Of a stretch of 48,576 nucleotides of DNA, positions 23,199 to 31,452 are shown one piece after another. Origin of the DNA: an uncultured Lachnospiraceae bacterium (lineage in GTDB: Bacteria > Bacillota > Clostridia > Lachnospirales > Lachnospiraceae). The first letter of the stretch is position 1, and each line of letters starts with the position of its first letter. The stretch spans positions 33,058 to 81,633 of the forward strand of contig CAJUHY010000007.1 of the NCBI GenBank assembly GCA_910585895.1, given 5' to 3'. The notes beneath the pieces are model-generated. The model ran no database searches and was not told the origin of the DNA. It worked only from the letters and a program-made list of their open reading frames with translations. A program made the translations under genes and the position numbers.

Positions 23199-25847
23199 AT
23201 GAGCAAAGAACTTGCGAAAACGTACGACCCCAAGGACATCGAGGATCGACTTTACAGGAAGTGGGAGGAAAATAAATATTTCCATGCAGAGCCGGACAGG
23301 AGTAAGAAACCTTTTACAATTGTGATGCCTCCGCCTAATATTACCGGGCAGCTTCATATGGGACATGCTTTGGATAATACGATGCAGGATATTCTCATCC
23401 GTTATAAGCGTATGCAGGGATATAATGCGCTGTGGCAGCCAGGAACCGACCATGCGTCTATTTCCACCGAGGTTAAGGTTATTGAGTCTCTGCGGGAACA
23501 GGGCATTGATAAGAATGACCTGGGCAGGGAAGGATTTCTGGAGAAAGTATGGGAATGGAAGGAAGAGTACGGCGGACGTATTATCCGCCAGCTTAAGAAG
23601 ATGGGTTCCTCCGCCGATTGGGACAGGGAACGTTTCACGATGGATGAGGGCTGTTCTGCGGCGGTGCAGGAAGTATTTATCAAATTGTATGAAAAAGGCT
23701 TGATTTATAAAGGCTCCAGGATTGTTAACTGGTGTCCGGTATGCAAGACGTCCATCTCAGATGCGGAGGTGGAGCATGAGGAACAGGAAGGTTTTTTCTG
23801 GCATATCAATTATCCGGTCAAGGGTGAAGAGGGAAGATTTGTGGAGATAGCCACCACCAGACCGGAGACGCTTCTTGGCGATACAGCTGTTGCCGTTAAC
23901 CCTGAGGATGAGCGTTATCAGGACATAATCGGCAAGACGTTGATTCTGCCGCTGGTGGGGCGCGAGATTCCGGTAGTGGCAGACCATTATGTGGATAAGG
24001 AATTTGGGACGGGCTGCGTAAAAATTACCCCGGCACATGACCCCAATGACTTTGAGGTGGGAAAACGCCACAATTTACCAGAGATTAACATTTTAAACGA
24101 TGACGCTACTATCAACGCCAATGGCGGCAAATATCAGGGCATGGACCGCTATGAGGCGAGAAAGCTGATGGTGCAGGAATTAGAGGAACAGGGGCTTTTG
24201 GTGAAAATAGCGCCCCATTCCCACAATGTAGGGACGCATGACCGCTGCAGCACTACCGTGGAGCCGATGGTTAAGCAGCAGTGGTTTGTGAAGATGGATG
24301 AATTGATTAAGCCGGCAGTGGAAGCGGTGAAAAGCGGCGAGATTAAACTGCTGCCGGAACGCATGGATAAAACATATTTTAACTGGACGGACAATATCAG
24401 GGACTGGTGCATTTCCCGGCAGCTCTGGTGGGGACATCGGATTCCGGCTTATTACTGTGCAGACTGCGGAGAATTCGTGGTGGCGAGGGAGAATCCTGGT
24501 AAGTGTCCGAAATGCGGCTGTACGCATATGACGCAGGATGAGGATACCTTAGATACCTGGTTTTCTTCTGCTTTGTGGCCGTTCTCTACATTAGGATGGC
24601 CTGAGAAAACCGATGACCTTGATTATTTCTATCCCAATGACGTCCTGGTAACCGGTTATGATATTATTTTCTTCTGGGTTATCCGTATGATTTTCTCCGG
24701 CTATGAGCAGATGGGAGAGGCGCCCTTTAAGACGGTATTGTTCCACGGTCTGATAAGGGATTCCCAGGGGCGTAAGATGAGCAAATCGCTTGGCAACGGC
24801 ATTGACCCCCTGGAGGTTATTGAAAAATACGGTGCGGATGCCCTGAGATTAACACTGATTACCGGCAATGCGCCGGGCAATGACATGCGTTTCTATTGGG
24901 ATCGCGTGGAGTCGGCAAGGAATTTTGCCAACAAAGTATGGAACGCTTCCCGTTTCATCATGATGAATATTGATGAGGGGGAGATTACAAAGCCAGAGCC
25001 AAAACAGCTGAGGATAGGGGATAAGTGGATTCTCTCGAAAGTCAATACGCTGGCCAAAGACGTTACCGAGAATATGGATAAATTTGAGCTGGGAATTGCT
25101 GTGCAGAAAGTTTATGATTTCATCTGGGATGAATTCTGTGACTGGTACATTGAGATTGCCAAGGCCAGGATGTCCAGGAAAGAGGAATACCCGGAATCGG
25201 CAGAATTAGCGATGTGGACGTTGAAGACGGTGCTGATTCAGGCATTGAAGCTGCTCCATCCCTATATGCCGTTTATTACAGAAGAGATTTTCTGTACGCT
25301 GCAGGATAAGGAGCCGACGATTATGCTCTCCAAATGGCCGGCATACCGCGAAGAATACCATTTTGCTGCGGAGGAGGAAGCCGTAGAGCATATTAAGGAT
25401 TTGGTAAAGGGAGTCCGCAATACAAGAGCGGAGATGAACGTCCCGCCCAGCAGAAAGGCCAAGCTGTATATTGTGACGGAAGATGCCGGACTGCAGAATA
25501 CGTTTGAGACTATGAAGAACGCATATAGACGGCTTAGCAGCGCCAGTGAGATACTGGTCCAGGCGGATAAATCAGGAGTCGGCGAGGATGCCGTATCGGT
25601 GGTGATTCCTGGCGCGGTGGTTTACCTGCCGCTGGAAGACCTTGTGGACCTTGAAAAAGAAAAAGAGCGGCTCTTAAAAGAGAAAGAACGGCTTGCCAAA
25701 GAACTGTCACGTTCTAAAGGGATGCTTTCCAATGAGAAATTCTTAAACCGCGCGCCGGAAGCGAAGGTCCAGGAGGAAAGAGAGAAACTTGCAAAATATG
25801 AACAGATGATGGCACAGGTGGAGGAACGCCTGAATCAGATGAAATAG
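23199..25847 (+). CDS. valS: Valyl-tRNA synthetase
   Basis: Cytoplasmic class I aminoacyl-tRNA synthetase that charges tRNA-Val and edits mischarged threonine. The 882-residue length fits bacterial ValRS. The HIGH-type motif appears as PPPNITGQLHMGHAL near residues 46-60 and the KMSKS motif as GRKMSKSLGNGIDP near residue 525. The editing (CP1) insertion contains TTRPETLLGDTAVAVNP. A zinc-ribbon-like CADCGEF...CPKCGC lies near residues 420-445. The C-terminal coiled-coil arm (LEKEKERLLKEKERLAKELSR) is the tRNA-binding arm. ATG 23199 follows AAGGAG well spaced. An LCP gene follows 22 bases after the stop, so the two may be co-transcribed. Confidence 0.98.
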   Translation: MSKELAKTYDPKDIEDRLYRKWEENKYFHAEPDRSKKPFTIVMPPPNITGQLHMGHALDNTMQDILIRYKRMQGYNALWQPGTDHASISTEVKVIESLREQGIDKNDLGREGFLEKVWEWKEEYGGRIIRQLKKMGSSADWDRERFTMDEGCSAAVQEVFIKLYEKGLIYKGSRIVNWCPVCKTSISDAEVEHEEQEGFFWHINYPVKGEEGRFVEIATTRPETLLGDTAVAVNPEDERYQDIIGKTLILPLVGREIPVVADHYVDKEFGTGCVKITPAHDPNDFEVGKRHNLPEINILNDDATINANGGKYQGMDRYEARKLMVQELEEQGLLVKIAPHSHNVGTHDRCSTTVEPMVKQQWFVKMDELIKPAVEAVKSGEIKLLPERMDKTYFNWTDNIRDWCISRQLWWGHRIPAYYCADCGEFVVARENPGKCPKCGCTHMTQDEDTLDTWFSSALWPFSTLGWPEKTDDLDYFYPNDVLVTGYDIIFFWVIRMIFSGYEQMGEAPFKTVLFHGLIRDSQGRKMSKSLGNGIDPLEVIEKYGADALRLTLITGNAPGNDMRFYWDRVESARNFANKVWNASRFIMMNIDEGEITKPEPKQLRIGDKWILSKVNTLAKDVTENMDKFELGIAVQKVYDFIWDEFCDWYIEIAKARMSRKEEYPESAELAMWTLKTVLIQALKLLHPYMPFITEEIFCTLQDKEPTIMLSKWPAYREEYHFAAEEEAVEHIKDLVKGVRNTRAEMNVPPSRKAKLYIVTEDAGLQNTFETMKNAYRRLSSASEILVQADKSGVGEDAVSVVIPGAVVYLPLEDLVDLEKEKERLLKEKERLAKELSRSKGMLSNEKFLNRAPEAKVQEEREKLAKYEQMMAQVEERLNQMK

Positions 25848-25869
25848 ACAGGTCAAGGAGGAAACCGGA

Positions 25870-26943
25870 ATGGACAGAGAGGTACAGAATGGACGTAAGA
25901 AGGGGACAACCAGAAGGAAGAAACGCCAGAGACGAAAGATTATCATAGTGGTGATTGTTGTCTTGCTGGCGTTGCTGATGATTCCCATCGCTTTTTCCTG
26001 GAGCAAATATGACAAAATGGGCAAAGTGGTCATCAATGATAAAGAGGTTAAAATCAATGAACTGAGCCCGGAAACAAAGAAAGCAATGAAAAGCTATCAG
26101 AATATTGCCCTGTTTGGTCTTGACAACCGCGATATGGGCAGTCTTGAAAGAGGAAACAGCGATACGATTATTGTGGTAAGCATCAATAAGGACAGCGGAG
26201 AAATCAAGATGGCTTCCGTCTACCGTGATACGTATCTGGATATTGATGAAGATAAGTTCCGCAAAGCAAATGCAGCATACGCCAATGGAGGACCCAAGCA
26301 GGCGATAGATATGCTCAATAAGAATCTTGATCTGAACATCACGGATTATGTCAGCGTAGATTTTGGCGCGTTGGTGGAAGCAGTTGACCTTTTGGGCGGA
26401 ATAGAGATAGATAAGCTGGAGTCGGACGAGGCAAAATGGCTCAATGCTTATGTGGACGATACGGTGAAGAATACCGGGTATGATGATTACGTGTCATATG
26501 TCTCCGCAGGCGAGAACGTTCATTTAAATGGAATTCAGGCGACAGCTTATGCGAGAATCCGTTATGTGGGTCTTGATTATGGGCGCACGGAGCGGCAGAG
26601 GGAAGTAATCACCAAGATGTTTGAGAAAGCAAAACAATGTGATTTGATGACCTTAAATAAGATGATGGATGAGATGCTGCCGCAGATTTCCACAAGCCTT
26701 AGCCCTACGGAGCTGTTAGGTCTTGCTTCGGGCGTTGCCAAGTACCATATGGGAGAAAATACCGGTTTCCCATTTGATAAGGAATCTGGTGATGTGGGAA
26801 GTTTAGGGGATATGGTAATTCCGATTGACCTGGAGAGCAATGTCATACAGCTGCATAAGTTTTTGTATGGCAATGAGGAGTACACACCTTCCCAGACTGT
26901 AAAGGAACTGAGTGAGACTATCCACGCGAATACAGGTTACTAA
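25870..26943 (+). CDS. LytR-CpsA-Psr (LCP) family wall glycopolymer ligase
   Basis: A 357-residue membrane-anchored protein. It has a very basic cytoplasmic start (RRKKRQRRK), one membrane helix (about residues 23-43) and an extracellular LCP domain (about 78-265). LCP enzymes move undecaprenyl-pyrophosphate-linked glycopolymers such as teichoic acid or capsule onto peptidoglycan. Family blocks visible are FGLDNRD, NSDTIIVVSI, ASVYRDTYLDI, KANAAYANGG, DYVSVDFGALVEAVDLLGGIEI, and YARIRYVGLDYGRTERQREV with the conserved arginines. The ribosome site AAGGAGG sits 22 bases after valS. It opens the envelope block that ends with a second LCP gene at 38949; the two share block order and are clear paralogues. 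Confidence 0.93.
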   Translation: MDREVQNGRKKGTTRRKKRQRRKIIIVVIVVLLALLMIPIAFSWSKYDKMGKVVINDKEVKINELSPETKKAMKSYQNIALFGLDNRDMGSLERGNSDTIIVVSINKDSGEIKMASVYRDTYLDIDEDKFRKANAAYANGGPKQAIDMLNKNLDLNITDYVSVDFGALVEAVDLLGGIEIDKLESDEAKWLNAYVDDTVKNTGYDDYVSYVSAGENVHLNGIQATAYARIRYVGLDYGRTERQREVITKMFEKAKQCDLMTLNKMMDEMLPQISTSLSPTELLGLASGVAKYHMGENTGFPFDKESGDVGSLGDMVIPIDLESNVIQLHKFLYGNEEYTPSQTVKELSETIHANTGY

Positions 26944-26950
26944 AATCAGG

Positions 26951-26980
26951 TTGATATGGATGATACTGTAAGCGTATGAT
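26951..26980 (+). promoter_or_regulatory. Probable promoter of the FN3-only protein gene
   Basis: TTGATA (26951-26956), an 18-base spacer and TATGAT (26975-26980), sixty bases before the start codon at 27040 and just after the LCP stop. Confidence 0.6.
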
Positions 26981-27039
26981 ATAAATACAAGGTATTAATT
27001 TACGATAACCATATGTTTATAGGGGAAGAGGAGACTTTT

Positions 27040-28281
27040 ATGAGAGAAGTATGGAAGTATCTAAGAACATGCGTCGTGGCAGCAGCCATTCTGCTGCTGC
27101 TGGGCGTAGGTGTAAATGTACAGGCGGCTGCCCCGGCGCAGGTTCAGGGGTTGCAGCAGATATCATCTAGCGCGGGATCTGTCGGGGTAAAATGGAATGC
27201 CCTGGTTATGGATGGCGTTCAGTATAAGGTTGAATTGTCGGAAGATATTATGTTTTCCAATGGGAAGACGGAAGAACGGTCTAATACGGAGACGTATTTT
27301 TATAACCTTTCCGCTGGAAAAAGTTATTTTGTGCGGGTGACTGCATATGTCAAAGAAAATGGCGAGAAGGTGTACGGTACGCCATCGAGGCCATTGGAAG
27401 TTGTAACGATACCGGATAGAAGCAAAACGCAGAATCTTAGACAGACGGCGGCAACGGCAACGAGCATCACCGTAAAATGGGAGCAGAATCCAGGAGCTAA
27501 TGCGTACCGGCTGGAATATTTTAAGGAAGGTGGTTATGCTAACAGGAAAGTTGTGCCCCTGAGCAATATCACGACCTATACGGCAAGTAATCTCAGCAAA
27601 GATACAGAGTATGTATTTTATATATATCCTGTGAGAAAGAGTACCAGCGGTTATCAGGCAGGCAACAGTTCAGGTCATTCTATTTCTGGCTGTCCGGTAC
27701 TGCCCGGCAAGGTGGAAGGACTTACTCCTTCCTTTAGCAGTCCAACTGCCAAGTATATGGATTTATCATGGGATAGGCGTAACAGTGCAGACGGATATCA
27801 ATATGAAATTTACAGCTTGGCTGGAAAAAAAGCGAAGAAATTGATTTCTGAAAAGAAGGATTCTAATGGCAGTATGCAATCTGTTTCCAGCAATAAGCTG
27901 GTAAAGCCGCGGTTTCTGAAAGTGAGAATTCGCGCATATGTTGTGTTGAGCAGCGGTACGAGATACGGTGCATGGTCTGGCTGGAAATATATTTCCAAGC
28001 AGCCGGAGATGAAAATTTCCAATGTCAAAGGAGGACAGCGTGTATCATGGAATAAAGTGAGCGGTGCAGACAGTTACACACTCTATGTCTCCTCGAAGAG
28101 GGAGAACGGATATAAGAAAGTGAAGACGCTTTCTAAGAATTCTTTCACGGTGAAAAAATATGGCAGATCTGCATTGAAAACTGGTAGGACATACTATTAT
28201 ACAGTTGTGGCAAATAAGAAAATAGGCAGTAGGACATATAAAGGCAGCAAGACACATTGTTATAGCCGTATTTATTTCTAA
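27040..28281 (+). CDS. Secreted protein built of fibronectin type III domains
   Basis: A 413-residue exported protein. It has a signal peptide (MREVWKYLRTCVVAAAILLLL... cleaved near VQAA) and about four FN3-type beta-sandwich domains covering the rest, recognised by W/Y-spaced strands such as SVGVKWNAL, SITVKWEQNPGANAYRLEY, YMDLSWDRR and RVSWNKVSGADSYTLYVSS, with closing YYYTVVA strands. No catalytic domain and no sorting signal is seen. The in-frame ATG at 27013 has no ribosome site, while 27040 has GAGGAG at 27027-27032. Its FN3 style matches the tails of the next two genes, an amidase and a glucosaminidase, so it may bind wall glycans or partner those enzymes; that is inference. Confidence 0.82.
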   Translation: MREVWKYLRTCVVAAAILLLLGVGVNVQAAAPAQVQGLQQISSSAGSVGVKWNALVMDGVQYKVELSEDIMFSNGKTEERSNTETYFYNLSAGKSYFVRVTAYVKENGEKVYGTPSRPLEVVTIPDRSKTQNLRQTAATATSITVKWEQNPGANAYRLEYFKEGGYANRKVVPLSNITTYTASNLSKDTEYVFYIYPVRKSTSGYQAGNSSGHSISGCPVLPGKVEGLTPSFSSPTAKYMDLSWDRRNSADGYQYEIYSLAGKKAKKLISEKKDSNGSMQSVSSNKLVKPRFLKVRIRAYVVLSSGTRYGAWSGWKYISKQPEMKISNVKGGQRVSWNKVSGADSYTLYVSSKRENGYKKVKTLSKNSFTVKKYGRSALKTGRTYYYTVVANKKIGSRTYKGSKTHCYSRIYF

Positions 28282-28396
28282 GCCTCTGCCAGGAAATTAA
28301 CAGTTACGATGACATTCGGTATCTGTGAAGCCTGTGAAGTTTCCGATGGCGATGATGAATAACAATTTTTACATATTTCTTACATTGAGAAAAATT

Positions 28397-28505
28397 AAAA
28401 AAAGGCTGTTGTCAATGATAGACACATACAATATATGGTATATTTTTCCATAAAGGGCAGAACATGTATTGTGTGTAAATTATTTTTGGCAGCAGCCGTT
28501 TTTTT
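28397..28505. repeat. Long stacked inverted repeat flanked by A- and T-runs
   Basis: Three nested helices stack. GGCTGTTGTCA (28404-28414) pairs along its full 11 bases with TGGCAGCAGCC (28487-28497), with two G-U pairs. ACATACAATA (28424-28433) pairs with TATTGTGTGT (28467-28476), with one G-U pair. TATGG (28434-28438) pairs with CCATA (28448-28452). Seven A precede and seven T follow the outer stem, so it could terminate transcription in either direction. The wobble pairs suggest that RNA folding, rather than DNA palindromy, is kept. Candidates are a large terminator for the FN3 gene, a small RNA, or a palindromic mobile element remnant. Confidence 0.7.
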
Positions 28506-28522
28506 CCAGTTATTTCTGGCGG

Positions 28523-28551
28523 TTGTTTTTCAAAATGAAGTGTGATAGAAT
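28523..28551 (+). promoter_or_regulatory. Probable promoter of the FN3-amidase gene
   Basis: TTGTTT (28523-28528), a 17-base spacer and TAGAAT (28546-28551). Transcription would begin near 28558, after the upstream in-frame ATG at 28469, which supports the GTG start at 28595. Confidence 0.6.
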
Positions 28552-28594
28552 AAACGCGAATTATGAAAACCAATGTAGAAATGGAGTGAGAACC

Positions 28595-31378
28595 GTGGGA
28601 TCAGTTAGGAAATGGACGGCAGCTTTTCTGGCAGTATGCGTGCTGGTTACATCTGTGGGGATGGATGTATGGGCGCAGTACATAACAGATGAAAGTTTCG
28701 TAATGAAGCAGGAAAGCAAAGCTGTCGGTGAAGAACAGACGGAAGCAAGGGATAACGAAGAAGCACAGATAAGGGATGAAGAAGAAGCAAAAGCAGGTAA
28801 TAACAGAGCAGCAAAAGAAGCGGATAATAAGGAAGTAACAGGATTGCTGAATTTTGCCATGGTGGAGAGCGCTCAGATTCAGACTCCGGGAGTGCAAAAT
28901 ATTGCTGTAAGCCTGGGGAGAGATGGTCTGAAGGTGGAATATGCACAACTCACCTACCAAAAGGCAGCCGGGGAAGTTTTTACGGCGGAGGCGGCAAAGA
29001 TTGCAGATAATATGGTGAAGTTTACCATTGAATATACAGATAACGCACAGAGCGGCATTTATCAACTGATAAGCGTACGCTATCGGGCAGAGGGTACAGA
29101 GTATGAGGTCAAATTTGCCGAAGTGGGCATGGAAGTAACCTTTGGCGTTAATCAGGAGAGCGATGAACAACCGGACGATATACTGATGGATAGTGAAGTG
29201 CTTGAGGAATTGGAAGCGAATGTGGTAACTATGGATGAAAACGGCAGGACAGTCTCCGAACAGTCTATCACCGATGTATTGCAGGAGGTGCAAACGGCAG
29301 GAGTGGGCGCGCGTTCCGGGAGGGCTGTGACCAACGCAGACAAGAAGATGGTGATTGTGTTGGATCCAGGACATGACAATGTCCATGCCGGAGCCAGGGG
29401 CAATGGATGTAAAGAGGAAGAATTGACCTTAAAAATTGCACAGTACTGTAAGACAGAGCTGCAGAGATATTCCGGTATCACTATCTATATGACAAGGACA
29501 ACCAATAACTGCGCCAACGGCGGTTATGCAGTATCTGCGTCTGAGTGCAATGCCAGGAGGGTAGCTTATGGAGCGTCCAAGAAAGCGGATGTTTATGTGA
29601 GTTTTCACCTGAATTCCAGTACGAGCACATCTCCGAGAGGAGTGGGAGTGTATTATCCAAACAGCAGTTACCGTCCCAATATTGGCGAGGAAGGTAAAGG
29701 GCTGGCTTCGGATATTTATAAGCAGCTGAGTGCGCTGGGGCTGCAGACCTGGGCGGGCGGCATTCTGATTCGTAATTCAGAAGACAATACTCTCTATCCA
29801 GATGGTTCGCTGGCGGATTATCTGGCAATTATACGCCGCAACAAGGAGGCGGGCATTCCGGCAGTGCTGATAGAACATGCATTCCTCAGCAATGCAGCGG
29901 ATGTCAATGAATTTCTCAATTCAAATGAGAAACTAAAGAAGCTGGGAATTGCTGATGCACAGGGAATTGCCGGATTTTATGGATTATCTCTTAAAGGGGA
30001 TAATCCACAGATTGAATGGACGAAATCTATCAAGAGCCAGAAACTGCGGATAAGCTGGGCAGAGGTGCAGGGAGCTGTAACCTATCAGGTGTACCGCAGC
30101 GATTCAGAGGATGGTGAATACGAGAACATTGCAGAGGTCAGCAAGTGCCAGTATGACGATAAGAAGGTTGAGGCTGGGGTTACATATTTCTACAAAATAC
30201 GCGCTGTGTTTGAGGATGGGAAGAAATCTTCTTTTTCCGAGGCGTATTCCGGTGCAACATTAAAGATGCCGATAATTACCAGTGTCATTTCCAAGGCTGG
30301 AGGGAAATTGAAAGTCAGCTGGAAGGGTGTGAATGGAGCAACGGAATATGAGGTTCTGCGCAGCGAAGCAATAGATGGGAAATATGTGAAGATTGCCACT
30401 ACTGCCAAGAAAGCGTTTATGGACAGCAAACGAGAGACGCAAAAAGAATATTTCTACAAAGTGCGTGCGAGAGGCGGAGAGCAGAATGGGAGCAGTACGG
30501 ATTCCGCAGTGTTTTCTGGGTGGGCGGTAAAGCAGGCTGTTATCCGCAGTGTCAGTTCCGCTGACAGCAATTCGCTGCGTATCCGCTGGAAGAAGGTGGA
30601 GAATGCGTATGCTTACCGGATTCAGAGAAGCGCTTCCAAAAAGGGTACGTATAAGACGGTTGCTGAGGTCAGGGGCAACAAGACTTCCTATGTGAACAAG
30701 GGTCTGAAAGCAAAGAAAACATATTATTACAAGATTCAGGCACTGAATCTTGTGGGCAATAAGACGGGGTATGGCAGTTACAGCAGTCCGGTGTCGGGAC
30801 AGACAATTACCGGGACATCTGTCTCCTATGTGAAATCGGTGAACAGCGCCACCATGGAACTGAAATGGAAGAAAAATACATCTGCCTATGCATACAGTAT
30901 TAAGCGCAGCACAACAAAAAATGGGGTATATGAGAAGATTGCAGAAATCCGAGATAAAAACATTACACAGTATCAGGATAAACATGTTGTCAGCGGAAAA
31001 CGGTATTACTATGTCGTAGAAGTGCTCAGCAACAAGAAAGGCGTAAAAGGTTACAGCGGGAATTCCAAGCCTGTATCTGCAATCAGCTTAAAGAAGGTAA
31101 ATATTGTCTCCATAGAGGAAACAGAGCAAGGATTTATGCTGAACTGGGACAAAGCGCCAGGTGCAAATTGTTATGAAATTTTGCGCAGTACGAAAAAAAA
31201 CGGCGGATTCACACAGATTGCCAAAGTAAAGGGGGCAGATTCGCTCAGTTTCACAGACGAGACTGTGACGGAAGGAATGAAGTACTATTATCGTATTCGT
31301 GCTGTGCGCGAAGGAAAACGTATGGGATATGGAAGTTATGGCAAAGTAGCCGAAAGCAGTAATTACAGAGAAGAGTAA
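28595..31378 (+). CDS. Secreted N-acetylmuramoyl-L-alanine amidase with five FN3 repeats
   Basis: A 927-residue exported wall hydrolase that cuts the bond between N-acetylmuramic acid and the stem peptide. After the signal peptide (MGSVRKWTAAFLAVCVLVTS) comes an acidic, charged spacer, then a beta-rich region of unknown role (about residues 90-190). The Amidase_3 domain (about 250-464) has zinc ligands in VLDPGHD, the KEEELTL glutamate and SFHLNSS, and the catalytic glutamate in LIEHAFLSN. Five FN3 domains fill about 470-925, each with a YYYKIRA-like closing strand. GTG 28595 is chosen because GGAG precedes it by eight bases and the signal peptide begins there; the ATG at 28469 lies upstream of the predicted promoter. 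The neighbouring genes are FN3 wall proteins too. Confidence 0.9.
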   Translation: MGSVRKWTAAFLAVCVLVTSVGMDVWAQYITDESFVMKQESKAVGEEQTEARDNEEAQIRDEEEAKAGNNRAAKEADNKEVTGLLNFAMVESAQIQTPGVQNIAVSLGRDGLKVEYAQLTYQKAAGEVFTAEAAKIADNMVKFTIEYTDNAQSGIYQLISVRYRAEGTEYEVKFAEVGMEVTFGVNQESDEQPDDILMDSEVLEELEANVVTMDENGRTVSEQSITDVLQEVQTAGVGARSGRAVTNADKKMVIVLDPGHDNVHAGARGNGCKEEELTLKIAQYCKTELQRYSGITIYMTRTTNNCANGGYAVSASECNARRVAYGASKKADVYVSFHLNSSTSTSPRGVGVYYPNSSYRPNIGEEGKGLASDIYKQLSALGLQTWAGGILIRNSEDNTLYPDGSLADYLAIIRRNKEAGIPAVLIEHAFLSNAADVNEFLNSNEKLKKLGIADAQGIAGFYGLSLKGDNPQIEWTKSIKSQKLRISWAEVQGAVTYQVYRSDSEDGEYENIAEVSKCQYDDKKVEAGVTYFYKIRAVFEDGKKSSFSEAYSGATLKMPIITSVISKAGGKLKVSWKGVNGATEYEVLRSEAIDGKYVKIATTAKKAFMDSKRETQKEYFYKVRARGGEQNGSSTDSAVFSGWAVKQAVIRSVSSADSNSLRIRWKKVENAYAYRIQRSASKKGTYKTVAEVRGNKTSYVNKGLKAKKTYYYKIQALNLVGNKTGYGSYSSPVSGQTITGTSVSYVKSVNSATMELKWKKNTSAYAYSIKRSTTKNGVYEKIAEIRDKNITQYQDKHVVSGKRYYYVVEVLSNKKGVKGYSGNSKPVSAISLKKVNIVSIEETEQGFMLNWDKAPGANCYEILRSTKKNGGFTQIAKVKGADSLSFTDETVTEGMKYYYRIRAVREGKRMGYGSYGKVAESSNYREE

Positions 31379-31452
31379 AAGCCGTAGGAAGTCAAAGGCG
31401 GTAAGAGGATAAGAAGAATAGAAGGGATTTATTTGATGGAGGAAAAAGGGAT

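Larger units (their letters stand above)
28282..28594. other. Gene-free stretch of 313 bases before the amidase gene
   Basis: It contains the long inverted repeat 28397-28505, then a promoter at 28523-28551, then the ribosome site GGAG at 28583-28586. The first 110 bases (28282-28396) are AT-rich and show no recognised element. Confidence 0.6.

Noticed and set aside
28469..28594. Upstream extension of the FN3-amidase gene from an ATG at 28469
   Set aside because: It would place 42 odd residues before the signal peptide and lies upstream of the predicted promoter and ribosome site; GTG 28595 fits better.
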